From NCBI RefSeq assembly GCF_004340525.1, contig NZ_SLWX01000004.1, positions 124,001 through 188,000 of the forward strand: DNA of 64,000 nt. Reading direction: 5' to 3'. The stretch comes from Chromatocurvus halotolerans (GTDB lineage Bacteria > Pseudomonadota > Gammaproteobacteria > Pseudomonadales > Halieaceae). This document shows positions 1-9,970 of this stretch, one piece after another. The position numbers and the translations under genes are program-made. The notes under the pieces are model-generated. The model was not told the origin of the DNA and searched no databases. It saw only the letters and a list, made by a program, of their open reading frames with translations. Numbering within the stretch: the stretch's first letter is position 1; the number at the start of each line of letters is the position of its first letter.

Positions 1-13
1 CTATAACAGGAAG

Positions 14-271
14 ATGGAAACACGACAGCAGCGCAGAATCCGGGAAATCGTCGACGGTCCGGGTGAATCGGCAGATACCTCATTGCAGCGACAGGCCGAG
101 CAGCATACCGACGAGTCCTATGTGCCGCGAACGCTGACCCCGCACGAGTGGGAGCAATGGTACGCGGAACATGGCGTCCCGCCCGCACACCGCAAGGCGA
201 GCGACGCACCGCCGCCGCGCCGGGGATCACTGTGGCAGCGTGCCCTCGCGCGCTGGCTTCCCGGACGCTGA
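14..271 (+). CDS. Small hypothetical protein, 85 aa
   Basis: I do not recognise a named family. The protein is hydrophilic. Its middle (about residues 35-57) is rich in aromatic and acidic residues and reads like a conserved short motif (PRTLTPHEWEQWYAEHGVPP). A basic, proline-rich C-terminus follows. There is no signal peptide or membrane segment. The ATG is preceded by an ACAGGAAG ribosome-binding site right at the window edge. The gene ends 69 bases before ppnN on the same strand, so the two may be co-transcribed. The good ribosome site and the non-random composition favour a real gene. Function unknown. Confidence 0.6.
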   Translation: METRQQRRIREIVDGPGESADTSLQRQAEQHTDESYVPRTLTPHEWEQWYAEHGVPPAHRKASDAPPPRRGSLWQRALARWLPGR

Positions 272-340
272 CCCGTCCCGGCCGGCGACTGGCCTGATCT
301 GTCACTGGTAAAGTGGCACACTTGCGGCTATTGTCCCGCC

Positions 341-1744
341 ATGACAATCAGCACTGAACCCCGCCCCGACACCATCGCCCACGCGTCCGTGCGGCCCCTG
401 CAGAGCCTCGACCTGCTCTCGCAGCAGGAGATGGCCAGCCTGGCCAGCGCCAACCGCGATCTGCACGAACTGTTCCGCCGCTGCGCCCTCGCCGTACTCA
501 ACACCGGCGGGCATACCGACGACGCCCGTGCGGTATACCAGCGCTACCGGGATTTCGATCTGCGCGTGGTCGCCGAGTCCCGGGGCCTGAAGATCGAAGT
601 CATGCACGCTCCCGCGGAGGCCTTTGTCGACGGCCGCATGATCGTGGGCATACGCAACCACCTGTTCGCCGCCCTGCGCGACATCGTCTTCACCCAGCAC
701 AAGATAGAGAACCAGCTCGCCTTTGACCTGCACAGCTCCGCCGGCATCACGGATGCGGTTTTCCGCATCCTGCGCAACGCCAATATCGTGCGCAGTGACG
801 TGCCGCCAAAACTGGTGGTCTGCTGGGGTGGCCACGCGATTTCCCGCGAGGAATACGATTTCACCAAGCAGGTCGGCTATCAGCTCGGCCTGCGCGGCCT
901 GGATATTGCGACCGGCTGCGGTCCCGGCGCCATGAAAGGACCCATGAAGGGTGCCGCTATCGGCCACGCCAAGCAGAACACCCGCGACAGCCGCTACGTC
1001 GGCATTACCGAGCCCGGTATCATCGCGGCGGAATCACCCAACCCGATTGTCAACGAGCTGGTCATTCTGCCGGACATCGAGAAGCGCCTGGAGGCCTTTG
1101 TCCGCCTGGCCCACGGCATCATCGTGTTTCCCGGCGGAGTCGGCACGGCGGAGGAGATCCTGTTCCTCCTCGGGGTGAAACTGCACCCGGCCAACGCCGG
1201 CATGCCGCTGCCGCTGTTCTTCCTCGCCCCGGCCTGCAGTGCCGGCTACTTTGAGGAGATCGACGATTTTCTGCGCAGCACGCTGGGCGACGACATCGCC
1301 GGGCATTACGAGATTATCATCGGCGACCCGAAAACCGCAGCCAGACGCATGAAAGAGCAGGTAAAGGAAGTGCGCCGCCATCGGGTAAAGCGCAAGGAAG
1401 CCTTCAGCTTCAACTGGGATCTGGTGATACCCGAACCCCTGCAGCAGCCCTTCATGCCGACACACGACAACATGGCACAACTGCGCCTTGAGTCGAGTCT
1501 GCCCACGCACGATCTGGTGCGCGCATTGCGCTGCGCTTTTTCAGGAATTGTGGCGGGCAACGTCAAGGATTTCGGCGTCCAGGCGGTGGAAGCCCACGGA
1601 CCGTTTCAGCTGCACGGCGACCCCGATATCGGGGAGCGCCTGAACCGCTTGCTGGCGAGCTTCGTGGCACAGGGCCGCATGAAGCTGGACGCGGATAGCT
1701 ACACGCCGTGTTTCGAACTGCGCCAGTCACCCGCGGGCGACTGA
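341..1744 (+). CDS. ppnN: Pyrimidine/purine nucleotide 5'-monophosphate nucleosidase PpnN (YgdH/LOG family)
   Basis: Cytosolic enzyme that splits nucleoside 5'-monophosphates into base and ribose 5-phosphate, and in E. coli is a (p)ppGpp target. The 467 aa length is close to that of E. coli PpnN. The N-terminal accessory domain spans about residues 1-140. The Rossmann-like LOG core follows and carries the family signature PGGVGTAEEI at about residues 264-273. The C-terminal extension (about 360-467) is the one that separates long PpnN proteins from short plant-LOG-like ones. The ATG at 341 has no obvious Shine-Dalgarno sequence. The gene is convergent with the FKBP gene, with 21 bases between stop codons. 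Family assignment is firm; regulation by alarmones is known for the family but not visible here. Confidence 0.93.
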   Translation: MTISTEPRPDTIAHASVRPLQSLDLLSQQEMASLASANRDLHELFRRCALAVLNTGGHTDDARAVYQRYRDFDLRVVAESRGLKIEVMHAPAEAFVDGRMIVGIRNHLFAALRDIVFTQHKIENQLAFDLHSSAGITDAVFRILRNANIVRSDVPPKLVVCWGGHAISREEYDFTKQVGYQLGLRGLDIATGCGPGAMKGPMKGAAIGHAKQNTRDSRYVGITEPGIIAAESPNPIVNELVILPDIEKRLEAFVRLAHGIIVFPGGVGTAEEILFLLGVKLHPANAGMPLPLFFLAPACSAGYFEEIDDFLRSTLGDDIAGHYEIIIGDPKTAARRMKEQVKEVRRHRVKRKEAFSFNWDLVIPEPLQQPFMPTHDNMAQLRLESSLPTHDLVRALRCAFSGIVAGNVKDFGVQAVEAHGPFQLHGDPDIGERLNRLLASFVAQGRMKLDADSYTPCFELRQSPAGD

Positions 1745-1765
1745 CGCAGGGACGAGAGGGCTCGC

Positions 1766-2194
1766 CTAGACGATTTCCACCAGCTCGATGTCGAAGGTCA
1801 GGGCCTCGCCGGCCAGTGGATGATTGGCATCCACGGTAATGCCGTCTTCCTCGATGCCCGTCACCGTCAGGTTCATCACCTGTCCCTCCGGGCTCTGCCC
1901 CTGCAGCTGCATGCCGATGGCAGGCTCGATGTCGTCGGGCAACGCACTGCTGGGTACCTGCTGCACCAGCTGGTCGTGGCGCGGCCCGTAGGCATCGTCC
2001 GGCTCAATGGTGACCGATTTGTTCTCTCCCACCGCCATGCCCTCAACGGCTTTCTCGAAGCCGGGAATCACGGCGCCGGCGCCCAGTGAAAACTCCAGGG
2101 GATCGCGACCCTCCGAGGAGTCGAACTGGGTACCGTCGGTCAACGTGCCGCTGTAGTGGATCTTTACCGTATCGCCGGTTTTGGCCTGTGTCAT
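1766..2194 (-). CDS. FKBP-type peptidyl-prolyl cis-trans isomerase, SlyD-like
   Basis: Folding catalyst that isomerises prolyl peptide bonds. The 142 aa protein opens with the FKBP core ([20 protein letters not shown], residues 4-23). An inserted flap domain fills the middle, and the core returns near the C-terminus ([18 protein letters not shown]), the arrangement of SlyD/FkpB. There is no signal peptide, so it is cytosolic. The His/Cys-rich metal-binding tail of E. coli SlyD is absent. I chose the ATG at 2194 because AGGAG lies just upstream and it begins the conserved domain; the frame stays open further upstream, but that part has no FKBP character. It is divergent from fumC. Confidence 0.9.
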   Translation of the reverse strand: MTQAKTGDTVKIHYSGTLTDGTQFDSSEGRDPLEFSLGAGAVIPGFEKAVEGMAVGENKSVTIEPDDAYGPRHDQLVQQVPSSALPDDIEPAIGMQLQGQSPEGQVMNLTVTGIEEDGITVDANHPLAGEALTFDIELVEIV

Positions 2195-2369
2195 GCGAAC
2201 TGTCTCCTGTTCAATGTCTGCGTGCCTGATAGCATGGAAGACGGCGGGAACACTCTCGACGGGTGTGACCCGGAAGAGGCGGGTAAGGGAACGCACCGGC
2301 AACCACAGATTCCCGCATACACTAACAAATTCACTGCGACAGAAAAACCGCGGGCAGGGAGCAGAGACA

Positions 2370-3782
2370 ATGGCGAGACGCACGGAATCCAGCGGCACCA
2401 CGCGCCTTGAAAGTGACGCGTTCGGCGACATTGCGGTGGCAGCAGACCGCTACTGGGGCGCGCAGACCCAGCGCGCCATTGGCAATTTCGCCATCGGCAC
2501 CGACACCATGCCGGCCGCCCTGATACACGCGCTCGGCATCGTCAAGCACTGCGCCGCACGCTGCAATGGCGAGCTCGGCGAGCTGGAGCCCGCGATTGCG
2601 CAGGCGCTGGCAGAAGCCGCCGCGGAAGTCATGCAGGGCCGCTGGGACGCGCACTTCCCTCTTTCCGTCTGGCAGACCGGCTCGGGCACCCAGACCCACA
2701 TGAACGCCAACGAGGTGATTGCCAACCGGGCGAGTGAAATGCTGGGCGGCACGCTCGGCAGCAAGCAACCGGTGCACCCCAACGATCACTGCAACCGCGG
2801 CCAGTCCTCCAACGACAGCTTTCCCAGTGCCATGCACATTGCCACCGCCCGCGAGACCCATGGCCGGCTGCTGCCCGCCCTGGAGGGCCTGCAGACCACG
2901 CTGGAAAACAAAAGCCGCGAATGGTGGCGGATCAACAAGATCGGCCGCACCCACCTGCAGGACGCCACGCCGCTCACCCTCGGCCAGGAGTTCTCGGGCT
3001 TTGCGCGACAGATTCATCTGGGGCGGCAACGCGTTGCCAGCGCCCTGACGGACATCCACGCCCTCAGCCAGGGGGGAACCGCCGTCGGCACCGGCCTCAA
3101 CTGCGCACCCGGCTTCGCCGACCTGTTTGCGCGCCGGGTCGCGGAGGTCACCGGCCTGCCCTTCACCAGTGCCGACAACAAGTTCGAAAGCTCCGCCGCA
3201 CACGACGCTCTTGTGGCTTTCTCGGGCGCGTTGAACACCCTCGCAGTCAGCCTGAACAAGATCAGCAACGATGTCCGTCTGCTGGCCTCAGGTCCTCGCT
3301 GCGGGCTTGGCGAACTGAGTCTGCCCGAGAACGAGCCCGGCTCATCCATCATGCCGGGCAAGGTAAACCCGACCCAGTGCGAGGCCCTGTGCATGGTGTG
3401 CGCGCAGGTGATCGGCAATCACGCCGCTGTCACCGCCGGGGGCATGCAGGGACACCTGCAGCTGAATACCTTCAAGCCGCTGATCATCTTCAATGTGCTG
3501 CAAAGCATCGCGCTGCTGTCCGACGCGATCAGCAGCTTCAACCGGCACTGCCTGAGCGGCACCGAACCGAACCGCGAGCGCCTGCAGCAGCACCTCGAAC
3601 AGTCGCTGATGCTGGTGACGGCGCTGGCACCGCACCTCGGCTACGACCGCGCCGCCGCCATCGCCAAGAAAGCGCACGCCGAAGGGCTGTCCCTGCGCGA
3701 GGCGGCGCTCGCCGACGGCACGCTGGATGCCGACACCTTCGATGAACTGATCGATGTCGACACGATGACCGGGGCGCACTGA
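2370..3782 (+). CDS. fumC: Class II fumarate hydratase FumC
   Basis: Catalyses reversible hydration of fumarate to L-malate in the citric acid cycle; the class II enzyme is iron-free and oxidant-resistant. The 470 aa length is typical. Visible motifs are GSGTQTHMN near residues 104-112 and the fumarase/aspartase superfamily signature [15 protein letters not shown] at about residues 324-338, whose serine lies in the catalytic loop. The ATG at 2370 follows a GGGAG ribosome site; the open frame reaches back to 2181, but that part does not resemble fumarase. A 12-bp tandem duplication sits directly after the stop codon. Confidence 0.95.
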   Translation: MARRTESSGTTRLESDAFGDIAVAADRYWGAQTQRAIGNFAIGTDTMPAALIHALGIVKHCAARCNGELGELEPAIAQALAEAAAEVMQGRWDAHFPLSVWQTGSGTQTHMNANEVIANRASEMLGGTLGSKQPVHPNDHCNRGQSSNDSFPSAMHIATARETHGRLLPALEGLQTTLENKSREWWRINKIGRTHLQDATPLTLGQEFSGFARQIHLGRQRVASALTDIHALSQGGTAVGTGLNCAPGFADLFARRVAEVTGLPFTSADNKFESSAAHDALVAFSGALNTLAVSLNKISNDVRLLASGPRCGLGELSLPENEPGSSIMPGKVNPTQCEALCMVCAQVIGNHAAVTAGGMQGHLQLNTFKPLIIFNVLQSIALLSDAISSFNRHCLSGTEPNRERLQQHLEQSLMLVTALAPHLGYDRAAAIAKKAHAEGLSLREAALADGTLDADTFDELIDVDTMTGAH

Positions 3783-3784
3783 TC

Positions 3785-3808
3785 GGGGCGCCGAGCGGGG
3801 CGCCGAGC
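3785..3808. repeat. Perfect 12-bp tandem duplication
   Basis: The unit GGGGCGCCGAGC occurs twice back to back, two bases after the fumC stop codon. Each unit contains the palindrome GGCGCC. There is no T-tract, so I do not call it a terminator. It may be a simple slippage product. Confidence 0.7.
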
Positions 3809-3928
3809 GACAGATTCCCATCAATAAGCCGCGCGTGCACCTTTATATCGCACAGTGGCTCATCTACACTATGCTCTGGTTCGATAATGCAAGTCATACA
3901 ATAATCCACGCATTGACCGGAGACTGCC

Positions 3929-6256
3929 ATGACCCGTCAACACCCCATTGCCCGCACGCTCAGCGCACTGGCGCTGGCCCCGCTTGCCACCGCCACGCTG
4001 GTGGCGGCGCAGCCACAGCTTGAAGAAGTTCTGGTGACGGCCGAGAGGCGCACCCAGAGCATCAACGATGTCCCACTGTCCGTTGTTGCGCTTTCCGGAA
4101 GTGACATCGAAGTCGGCAAGATCAGCAACCTGAACGATGTTGCCTTTCGCACTCCTGGGCTGACCTTCAATCAGTTCAACGTCGGCGAACCGCGGATCTA
4201 CATCCGCGGCATCGGCAACAGTTCGGACTCCGCCGCCAGTGACCCCGCGGTCGGGGTGTTCCTGGACGAGGTCTACATCGGCCGCACCGGTGGTGTGGGA
4301 TTCGACCTGTTCGATCTCGAGCGCATCGAGATCCTGCGCGGACCCCAGGGCACGCTGTACGGCAAGAACACCAACGGCGGCGCCATCAATATCGTCACCT
4401 CGCGACCCTCCCAGGAGACCGAGCTGCGGGTTCGCGGCTCACTGGGCAGCGACGGCCTGCGCCACATCCAGGGCCTCGCCAGCGGCGGCCTGACCGATCG
4501 CGTGGCCGGCAAGCTGGTTTTCTCACGTCGTGAGCGCGACGGCTTCGGGCGCAACGTGATCACAGCGGAGGACATCAATACCGAGGGCAACTTCTCCGCC
4601 AGCCGCCTGATCGGCGGTTCTATCGGTGCGGCGGGCAGCGGGTAGGACCTGGACAACCTGAAGAACTTCAGTGTCCGCGGCCAGCTGCTGTTCGACATCA
4701 GCGACCGCGCCAGCCTGCTGCTCGGTGCCGATTACGCGAAGAACGAAACCAACGGCAGCTGCCGCAGCATCCAGAACCTGGACAAGGCCATCGCCGGGCT
4801 GACCCCGTTCTGGGAGCTGGGCATCCCGCAGGCAGCCCAGGCCGACGAGCGCCACTGCGCCACCCAGTTCGAGACGGGTCAGGAGCGCGACGTCTACGGC
4901 ACCATGGCCCGTTTCGAATACGATCTCGGTGGCCCCATGCTCACCTCCATCACTGCCTGGCGCAGCAGTGACTTCTCCGTGATGGACGACCTTACGGGAA
5001 TACCGCTGAACGATCTGGATGCCCCCTCGCCACCCGGCGTACCGCTGCCCCCGGGCTCTTTCACGGCGCCGGGCAACGTTATCGATGCCTCGGATGAAAA
5101 AGCCTCCCAGTGGTCGCAGGAACTGCGGCTGTCGCATACCACCGACAACCTGAACTGGGTGTTTGGTGTCTTCTACATGAAGGAAGAGGTTGACCGCGAG
5201 GAGGAGTTCTACACCCAGTACAGCACGCTGCTGCAGGGTCTGGGCCTGGCCGGCGAGGGCAACGTGCTGTTTGTCCAGGACAATACCACCGAGAGTGCGG
5301 CGGTCTATGGCCAGGTCGACTACGACATCACGCCGCAGCTGACGCTGACATACGGTGCGCGCTGGGCCGAGGACAAGAAAGACATTACCCAGAACTCACT
5401 GGACCTGCTCGGCACCGTCCCCTCCGGCGTGCCGCTGATCCTGCCGCCCTTCGAGGCGCCGGTATCGGCCAATGACACCTGGTCGGAGGTCACGCACAAG
5501 GTGTCCCTGGCCTATCGTCCGACCCAGGACATCATGCTCTACGCCACCTACTCCGAGGGCTTCAAGAGCGGTGCGTTCCAGTCGCAGACCAACCTCGCGT
5601 CGGTGGCCAGCGAACCGGTGGATCCCGAGATCGTGGAAAACATCGAGGTTGGCATGAAGTCGGCCTGGTGGAACAACCGCGCGCAGTTCAACCTGTCCTA
5701 CTACGACATGGACTACAGCGACCTGCAGATCTTCGAGCTCAACAGCCAGTTTCTGCTGACGCTGCTGAATGCCGAGGCCAGATCCAAGGGCGTTGAGGCC
5801 AGCTTCGACATCGCACCCACGGAGAATCTCACGGTCAGCGCCAGCTACAACTGGAGCGACGCGACCTTCGACCGCTTCATCAACTCCAACAACCTGGATC
5901 TGTCGGGCAATGACCTGCCGTTTGCGCCTGACCAGGCGCTGACCGTGGCGGCGAATTACCGCTTCAATCTGTCCGGTGGCAGCACCATTGACGTCGGCGC
6001 CAGCTACAGCTGGAAAGACGACTACTTCTTCGGGCCGCAGAACCGTGAGCGCGAGCGCCAGGAGAGCGTGTCACTGATCGACGCCAACGCTACCTGGTAC
6101 AGCGGGGACGGCTCGCTGAGCGTGGACATCTGGGGCAAGAACCTCGACGATGAGCTGCAGCTGTCGAACCAGATTGTCGACCCCACCGGCGTCACGTCCG
6201 AGTTCTACATGCCGCCGCGCACCTACGGCGTGACCGTGACCAAGTCCTTCCGCTAG
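3929..6256 (+). pseudogene. TonB-dependent outer-membrane receptor interrupted by one in-frame TAG
   Basis: Reads as one TonB-dependent receptor of about 775 codons. A signal peptide ends near residue 27. A TonB-box/plug start (LEEVLVTAERRTQSINDVPL) follows, then plug motifs (IYIRGIG, ERIEILRGPQGTLYGKNTNGGAINI) and a beta-barrel that ends in the aromatic C-terminus (GVTVTKSFR). Codon 239 (4643-4645) is TAG. The reading frame continues without shift on both sides, and the sequence after the stop (DLDNLKNFSVRGQLLFD) is normal barrel sequence. A single base change from GAG, CAG or similar explains it. The N-terminal piece alone would be a plug without a barrel. The ATG at 3929 follows a CGGAGA ribosome site. 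Substrate unknown. It is convergent with zntB. A sequencing error, or read-through by a suppressor tRNA, would restore function. Confidence 0.85.
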
Positions 6257-6284
6257 ACGGCCAGGCACCCAGTCCGCTCACGCC

Positions 6285-6320
6285 CCTGCGCCAGCCCCCC
6301 CCCGGGGAGGCTGGCGCAGG
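6285..6320. terminator. Strong GC hairpin between convergent genes
   Basis: Two perfect 12-bp arms (CCTGCGCCAGCC at 6285-6296 and GGCTGGCGCAGG at 6309-6320) flank a C/G-rich loop that can extend the stem. Only a weak TTCTAT tail follows on the plus strand. It lies between the receptor gene stop and the zntB stop, so it probably ends transcription in one or both directions. Confidence 0.65.
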
Positions 6321-6322
6321 TT

Positions 6323-7312
6323 CTATAGCCAGCGCCGGAAGCGGAACCAGGCCATCAGCAATCCGGCCGCCCCCACGCACAGGAGAACCACGACCCAGAA
6401 GGCGAATCCGTCTTCCACCCCCGGCATGCCGCCGACATTGATTCCCATCAGGCCGGTGAAAAAACCGAGCGGCAGAAATATCGCCGCCACCAGGGACAGC
6501 ACGTACATGCGCTCGTTCATCTGTTCCGAGAGGCGCCCCACCATTTCATCCTGTGCCACCGCCGTGCGCTCGCGCACCGCATCGATATCCTCGATGTGAC
6601 GGATCTGACGGTCAGTGATCTCGCGCAACCGCAGGCGATTCAGGTCGTCGATCCAGCCGATCGCCTCGGCGGTCAGCCGGTTGAAGGCCTCGCGCTGCGG
6701 CGCCAGATACCGGCGCACGGTAATGGTCTGCTTGCGCAGATGGGCAAGATCATGGCGCAGGCTGCCCAGCTGGCCGGTGAGCAGCACGTCTTCCAGCTCA
6801 AGCGCCGCGTCCTCGAAGCCGTCAACGGTATCCGCCATGCGCGCGACGATACCGTCGATCCAGGCGACCAGGAGCTCGGCGGCGTTGTGCGGTCCGGCGC
6901 CGTCCTGCAGACGCTCCAGAATATCGTGGGTTGACAACAGCGGCCGCCGGCAGGTGCTGATCACTTTCTGCCCGTTGCACCACAGGCGCAACGACACCAT
7001 GTCCTCGGGATCGGATCCCGGATTGAGATTGACGCCGCGCAGAGCCATCAGCAGGTTGTCGCCGCGGGTGATTGTCCGCGGTCGCGTCTCATCCATCACC
7101 AGACCATTCACCGCCACATCGATGAGCCCGCTGCGCTCATCGAGCCAGCGCCGGCTGGCCTCTGCCTCGTAATTGAAATGCAGCCACAGGCAGCCCTGTT
7201 CCGGCTGCCAGGCGCCTACCTCGCGCCACTCCAGGGTGCGCGCAGCGCCGGCCCCGTCGAGCAGGAGTGCATGAATGAGCCCGTCCGGCTGCTCACTGTC
7301 TGGCTGCGCCAT
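6323..7312 (-). CDS. zntB: Zinc transporter ZntB (CorA superfamily)
   Basis: Inner-membrane divalent-metal transporter, 329 aa. The long N-terminal cytoplasmic domain is largely alpha-helical in its second half (coiled-coil-rich, about 150-255). Two C-terminal transmembrane helices follow (about 268-288 and 304-326). The signature loop between them reads GIN (residues 290-292, in FTGLMGINVGGMPG), as in ZntB, in place of the GMN of CorA, which favours zinc over magnesium transport. The C-terminus is short and basic. The ATG at 7312 is divergent from the RimK-like gene, with about 136 bases of shared upstream DNA. The family call is strong; ion specificity is inferred from the motif. Confidence 0.9.
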   Translation of the reverse strand: MAQPDSEQPDGLIHALLLDGAGAARTLEWREVGAWQPEQGCLWLHFNYEAEASRRWLDERSGLIDVAVNGLVMDETRPRTITRGDNLLMALRGVNLNPGSDPEDMVSLRLWCNGQKVISTCRRPLLSTHDILERLQDGAGPHNAAELLVAWIDGIVARMADTVDGFEDAALELEDVLLTGQLGSLRHDLAHLRKQTITVRRYLAPQREAFNRLTAEAIGWIDDLNRLRLREITDRQIRHIEDIDAVRERTAVAQDEMVGRLSEQMNERMYVLSLVAAIFLPLGFFTGLMGINVGGMPGVEDGFAFWVVVLLCVGAAGLLMAWFRFRRWL

Positions 7313-7448
7313 GGCAATCGTCCCTTGTTAACAGTAGCCGCAGTCTACCGGCTAGCGCGGGGCTGGCGGTAGTTGCTGCCACCAGCCGCGGCCCGTGGCA
7401 CAATCGACGCTGACGGCACGTCCACCCTTCAATGACGGTTTGACCCCA

Positions 7449-8927
7449 ATGCGTACAACACTGGTCGTCGTCGACGACGACGCTCTTATCGACCCGGACA
7501 GCTCCCTCGACTGGATCAGCTTCGAGCAATATCTCTCGGACTATCCCAAGGCCGACGAACCGCGCACCCGCGTCATCAATCTGTGCGACACCGCGCGCTA
7601 TCTGAGCCGCGGCTACTACTGCTCACTGCTGGCGGAGGCGCGGCGCCACAGCGTGCTGCCCAGCGTCAGCTGCATCAATGACCTGCGCGAGCGGGATGAC
7701 CCGTCGATGGGCGATGTCGCCCCCCAGGCCGTGCGCTTCAATGCCGAGGAGTCACTGCTGCGACCGCTGCGCAGCCGGGACGCGCGTGAAACCCTGCTCT
7801 ACTTCGGCACCTGTGAACAGGCACACTGGCAGAAACTCGGCCGTCAGATCTTCCAGCGTTTTCCGGCGCCGATACTGCGCGTCACCTTGCCCGGCGAACA
7901 GCTGGCGGGGCGGATTCACGTGCAGCGCATGGGCTACGCACAGCTGAGCGCCGAGCAGCGGCGGGAATTCCTCGCGGCTCTCGACCTGTTCACCCGCGGT
8001 CTCTGGCGCAATTACGGTGACAGCAAGCGCCTGCGCTGGGACATGGCCATCCTGGTCAACCCGGACGAACCCAGCCCGCCGAGTGACGCCGGCGCCATCA
8101 AGCGCTTTATCCGCGCCGCCGCCGAGGTCGGCATTCGCGCCGAAACGCTGACGCCGGCCCAGGGTGACCAGATTCTCCAGTACGACGCCCTGTTCCTGCG
8201 CGAGACCACGGCCATCGACCATCACACCTACCGCCTGGCGCGAACCGCCGAGCGCGAGGGCCTGATCGTGATCGATGACCCGCAGTCCATTCTGCGCTGC
8301 TGCAACAAGATCTACCTGCACGACGCCTTTTCCTACAAGGGGGTGCCTGCACTGCCCACCCTGGTCGTGGCCAGCTCCGCTGAAGTCGACCTTGACCGCA
8401 TCGAGCATGCCTTTGGCTACCCGGTCGTGCTGAAATTGCCCGAGGGGTCCTTTTCGCGGGGCGTGTTCCGCATCCACAGCCGCGAGGAACTGCGGGAGCA
8501 GATCGACCGGCTCCTCGCGGAGACCACGCTGGTGCTGGCGCAGGCCTACTGCTTCACGGACTACGACTGGCGCATTGGCGTGCTGGCGGGCAAGGCCATC
8601 TACGCCTGTCGGTACCATATGGCACGCAACCACTGGCAGATCTACAACCACGCCAGCAACAGCGGAAGCTCCGGTGGATTCGATACCCTGCCCACCTTCG
8701 AAGTGCCACAGAAGGTCATCCGCGCCGCGGTAAAGGCCGCCGGCGTGGTCGGCGACGGCCTCTACGGGGTGGATATCAAGGAGAAAGATGGCAGCGTGTT
8801 CGTGATCGAGGTGAACGACAATCCGAGCATTGAGCGCGGCGTGGAGGACAAGTATCTGGGCAATGAGCTGTATCAGCTGGTGATGGCGGAATTCGCCCGT
8901 CGTCTGGAACAGCGCGGCCGGCGCTGA
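7449..8927 (+). CDS. RimK-like ATP-grasp ligase with N-terminal RLAN domain
   Basis: Predicted ATP-dependent carboxylate-amine ligase. From the 7449 start it is 492 aa. The N-terminal half (about 1-190) is the RLAN module typical of this subgroup. The C-terminal half is the ATP-grasp fold, with the lysine-containing nucleotide-binding strand (VVLKLPEGSFSRGVFRI, about 325-341) and the metal/ATP site near the C-terminus (VFVIEVNDNPSIERGVEDK, about 449-467). RimK relatives add glutamate to proteins or peptides; the acceptor here cannot be read from sequence. I chose ATG 7449 because the protein then starts with a beta-strand (TTLVVVDDD); the frame is open back to 7395. The XdhC gene begins 12 bases downstream, so the two form an operon. 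Confidence 0.85.
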   Translation: MRTTLVVVDDDALIDPDSSLDWISFEQYLSDYPKADEPRTRVINLCDTARYLSRGYYCSLLAEARRHSVLPSVSCINDLRERDDPSMGDVAPQAVRFNAEESLLRPLRSRDARETLLYFGTCEQAHWQKLGRQIFQRFPAPILRVTLPGEQLAGRIHVQRMGYAQLSAEQRREFLAALDLFTRGLWRNYGDSKRLRWDMAILVNPDEPSPPSDAGAIKRFIRAAAEVGIRAETLTPAQGDQILQYDALFLRETTAIDHHTYRLARTAEREGLIVIDDPQSILRCCNKIYLHDAFSYKGVPALPTLVVASSAEVDLDRIEHAFGYPVVLKLPEGSFSRGVFRIHSREELREQIDRLLAETTLVLAQAYCFTDYDWRIGVLAGKAIYACRYHMARNHWQIYNHASNSGSSGGFDTLPTFEVPQKVIRAAVKAAGVVGDGLYGVDIKEKDGSVFVIEVNDNPSIERGVEDKYLGNELYQLVMAEFARRLEQRGRR

Positions 8928-8938
8928 GCGGCCCGCGC

Positions 8939-9898
8939 ATGCACACCCATGACAGCGATGTCCTGGCCTTTGCCCTGGCCGCCTGCGCGGCGCCGACGCG
9001 TGCCTGGCTGGTCACGATCGTCGCCACCAGCGGTTCCTCCCCGCGACCCGCCGGCGCCATGCTTGCCTGTACCGATACCGGCACCCAGGCCGGCTCGGTA
9101 TCTGGCGGCTGTGTGGAGGAGGACCTGATCGAGCGACTGCGGGCGGGGGAGTTCGATGCACAGCGCGTCCAGCGCATCCGCTATGGCGTCAGCGCCGAGG
9201 AAAACGCCCGCCTCGGCCTGCCCTGTGGCGGCCAGCTCGACCTGATCGTACAGTCACTGCGCGCCGATGACAGCGAGTGGCTGCAGGCCCTTCTCGATGC
9301 CATCGGCGAGCGTCGCTGCATACAGCGGCAGGTGCGTCTTGCCGACGGACACACAGTGCTGCAGCCGCTGGCGCATTTTGCCGACCTTGAGGTGGATACG
9401 ATACAGCTCGCCCAGAGCTTCGGGCCGCGCTACCGCATGCTGCTGGTCGGTGCCGGGCAGCTGGCCGCCTCACTGGCGGAGCTGGCGCTGGCCATGGATT
9501 ACGAGGTGCTGGTGACCGATCCACGGCCGGATACCCTGGCGCAGTGGACCGGCCCCGAGGTCCCGCGCCTGCCGGGCATGCCGGACGACGTGGTGCGGGC
9601 CCAGGCCGCCGACCGTTTTTCCGTGGTCATCACCCTGACCCACGACCCGCGGATAGACGACATGGCCCTGATGGAGGCGCTGGAGAGCGAGGCCTGGTAC
9701 GTCGGCGCCCTGGGCTCGAAGCGAACCACGGAGAAACGCCTGCAGCGACTGCAGGCGCTGGATATTCCGCAGGAAAAGATAGACCGGCTGCAGGCGCCCG
9801 TCGGTCTCGATATCGGCAGCAAGACACCGCTGGAGATCGCCGTTGCCATCATGGCGCAGCTGGTGCAGCTACGGCGGCGGCCCGCAGGGGCTGTCTGA
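8939..9898 (+). CDS. XdhC/CoxI-family molybdenum-hydroxylase maturation factor
   Basis: XdhC-type proteins bind the molybdenum cofactor, promote its sulfuration and insert it into xanthine-dehydrogenase-type enzymes. The 319 aa protein has the XdhC N-terminal domain with TSGSSPRPAGAML (about 29-41) and GSVSGGCVEEDL (about 52-63). A C-terminal Rossmann-like domain starts near 155 (LLVGAGQLAASLAELA) and carries YVGALGSKRTTEKRL (about 254-268). It starts 12 bases after the RimK-like gene. It is convergent with the iorAB-like hydroxylase genes, its most plausible client in this window. Function is family knowledge; the client assignment is inference from position. Confidence 0.87.
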   Translation: MHTHDSDVLAFALAACAAPTRAWLVTIVATSGSSPRPAGAMLACTDTGTQAGSVSGGCVEEDLIERLRAGEFDAQRVQRIRYGVSAEENARLGLPCGGQLDLIVQSLRADDSEWLQALLDAIGERRCIQRQVRLADGHTVLQPLAHFADLEVDTIQLAQSFGPRYRMLLVGAGQLAASLAELALAMDYEVLVTDPRPDTLAQWTGPEVPRLPGMPDDVVRAQAADRFSVVITLTHDPRIDDMALMEALESEAWYVGALGSKRTTEKRLQRLQALDIPQEKIDRLQAPVGLDIGSKTPLEIAVAIMAQLVQLRRRPAGAV

Positions 9899-9918
9899 GG
9901 AGGGCCAGCCTGAGTGCG

Positions 9919-9953
9919 GCCTGCGCCCTCGAATCAAGGGACCGGGCGCAGGC
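9919..9953. terminator. Hairpin between convergent XdhC and IorB-like genes
   Basis: Perfect 10-bp arms GCCTGCGCCC (9919-9928) and GGGCGCAGGC (9944-9953) with a 15-base loop, lying between the two facing stop codons. There is no T-run in either direction, so it is a terminator-like or RNA-stabilising hairpin and not a clear intrinsic terminator. Confidence 0.45.
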
Positions 9954-9970
9954 TCAGGCAAAGACAGACC

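Noticed and set aside
9919-9953. Hairpin taken as a strong intrinsic terminator
   Set aside because: The stem is perfect, but no T-run follows on either strand, so it is kept only as a terminator-like hairpin.
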